In this document: positions 63,171 to 64,000 of the stretch, piece after piece
How the letters are laid out: every line of letters starts with the position of its first letter
Numbering within the stretch: the first letter of the stretch is position 1
Assembly: GCA_046329585.1 (NCBI GenBank)
Contig: JAXLUI010000003.1
Coordinates: 434,001-498,000, forward strand
DNA: 64,000 bases
From: DLKC01 sp002478885
Lineage (GTDB): Bacteria; Bacteroidota; Bacteroidia; Chitinophagales; Chitinophagaceae
Direction: 5' to 3'
Translations under genes and position numbers: made by a program
Notes under the pieces: generated by a model
The model's input: the letters and a program-made list of their open reading frames with translations, nothing else
Told to the model about the DNA's origin: nothing
The model's database searches: none

Positions 63171-63189
63171 TACAAGAGTGCGACGCAAC
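63171..63189 (+). repeat. Dispersed repeat, F copy
   Basis: TACAAGAGTGCGACGCAAC, one difference from the core, followed by AAAAGCATCATTGCAATACT, which retains part of the extended flank. Confidence 0.75.
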
Positions 63190-63233
63190 AAAAGCATCAT
63201 TGCAATACTGCAGTTGGGTACATAAAAATAAAA

Positions 63234-64000
63234 ATGATGAAGAGACTATTAAGTGTTATTGTATTTGTGTTGCTTGTGGTTCAATCGATGCGTGCACAGC
63301 AATACGACCTGCTGCTGAAAGGCGGCCATGTGATTGATCCGAAAAACAAGATTGATGCAGAGATGGATGTTGCTGTGAGCGCCGGGAAAATAGCACAGGT
63401 GGCCAAAAATATCAATGCGAAAAACGCCAAACAGGTGATTGATGTAACAGGCAAATATGTAACACCGGGCATCATCGACATGCATGTGCATGCGTTCAAT
63501 GGCGCCGATGTAGATTCCTATATCGCAAACGGGTTGACCAGTCTGCCTCCGGACGGATTTACATTTCGCGCAGGTGTTACAACCGTGGTGGATGCAGGTT
63601 CGTCAGGCTGGAGAAATTTCCGGCAGTTCAAAAAACAAACGATCGATAAATCGCAGACACGCGTCCTTGCGTTCCTCAATATTGTGGGTACGGGCATGTA
63701 TGGCCGTTTTGAGGAACAGGACACGAGTGATATGAACCCGCAGCAAGCCGCATGGATGATCAAAAAATTATATCCTGACATTATTGTAGGTATTAAATCG
63801 GCGCATTACTGGGGCGATTTTACACAAGTTGACAAGGCAGTGCAGGCAGGCAATCTTGCCAATGTACCGGTTATAGTTGACTTTGGCGAGCATGACCCGC
63901 CGAATTCCATCGAAGCATTGTTCATGCAGCATTTGAGGCCGGGAGATATTTTTACGCATACTTATTCGTATGGCCCAAAAGTGCGGGAAACCGTTGTTGA
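63234..64000 (+). CDS. Exported amidohydrolase/deacetylase (EF0837/Atu3266 type), partial
   Basis: The visible part is 255 residues and runs off the window. A signal peptide (MMKRLLSVIVFVLLVVQSMRAQ) precedes the amidohydrolase fold: YDLLLKGGHVIDPKNKID, VTGKYVTPGIIDMHVHAF with metal ligands His84 and His86, GVTTVVDAGSSGWRNF and the likely carboxylated Lys188 in VGIKSAHYWGDF. This resembles the amidohydrolase/deacetylase group that includes Enterococcus EF0837 and Agrobacterium Atu3266. From memory, members of that group cleave acyl groups from (R)-hydroxyacids and lie next to SelA-like genes. Here it follows the second SelA-like gene. The start could also be the ATG at 63237. Confidence 0.88.
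   Translation, partial: MMKRLLSVIVFVLLVVQSMRAQQYDLLLKGGHVIDPKNKIDAEMDVAVSAGKIAQVAKNINAKNAKQVIDVTGKYVTPGIIDMHVHAFNGADVDSYIANGLTSLPPDGFTFRAGVTTVVDAGSSGWRNFRQFKKQTIDKSQTRVLAFLNIVGTGMYGRFEEQDTSDMNPQQAAWMIKKLYPDIIVGIKSAHYWGDFTQVDKAVQAGNLANVPVIVDFGEHDPPNSIEALFMQHLRPGDIFTHTYSYGPKVRETVV

Noticed and set aside
1514..63189. CRISPR array
   Set aside because: The short repeats are single or paired, kilobases apart and in both orientations. No regular spacer array or cas gene is present.
1..64000. tRNA or rRNA genes
   Set aside because: I looked through the gaps longer than 200 bp for the GTTCRANYC T-arm with matching acceptor stems and for conserved rRNA segments and found none. A covariance search would be decisive.

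Overview
The window looks like chromosomal DNA of a Bacteroidota bacterium, most probably family Chitinophagaceae. Supporting signs are two proteins with type IX secretion (T9SS) C-terminal sorting domains, TonB/CarboxypepD-type outer-membrane receptor architecture, promoter elements of the Bacteroidota type (TTTG or TTG, 19 nt, then TAnnTTTG), a fused gamma-alpha 2-oxoacid:ferredoxin oxidoreductase subunit, and many lipoproteins and exported hydrolases. I see no rRNA, tRNA, CRISPR array, integrase, transposase or phage module, so this reads as ordinary host DNA with one unusual catabolic locus.

Layout. 1-13.0 kb: a truncated M16 zinc protease, a GH95 alpha-L-fucosidase, korA without korB, a NodB-type deacetylase lipoprotein, a Bax-inhibitor-1 membrane protein, an inositol-monophosphatase family enzyme, thiL, an S41 peptidase and a small predicted outer-membrane protein. 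13.5-25.9 kb: a TonB-type receptor, small secreted or barrel proteins, a DEAD-box helicase, an exported class V PLP enzyme, a 689-residue multidomain membrane protein with a TIR-like C-terminal region, a VOC protein and a CsbD-like protein. 26-35.8 kb: two serine beta-lactamase-like hydrolases, a GH43 enzyme, a ROK kinase, a large T9SS metalloprotease and a stand-alone TIR-type protein. 36-45 kb: a heterodimeric ABC exporter, the soluble transhydrogenase sthA, an adenylate cyclase/TolB-like/TPR sensor and small unknowns. 45-55.4 kb: a sugar-oriented stretch (GH3, ChbG-type deacetylase, sugar MFS, GH32) plus an FKBP lipoprotein and another T9SS protein.

55.6-64 kb holds the most interesting locus. 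Two pairs of an exported RidA-like protein and an exported SelA/DgaE-like PLP enzyme flank a sugar dehydrogenase/cytochrome c lipoprotein and are followed by an exported EF0837/Atu3266-type amidohydrolase. Every member has a Sec, lipoprotein or twin-arginine export signal, so an ammonia-lyase pathway with its own enamine deaminases appears to run in the periplasm.

The intergenic DNA carries a dispersed repeat family with about twenty recognisable copies. Its core is TACAAGTGTGCGACGCAAC, and it also occurs inverted with a second flank (GGGAGGAACGATCCGGG). Several copies face each other about 80-110 bp apart, like REP/REPIN or MITE ends. Two other smaller intergenic repeats are also present. 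Many genes end in strong intrinsic terminators, often shared by convergent pairs.
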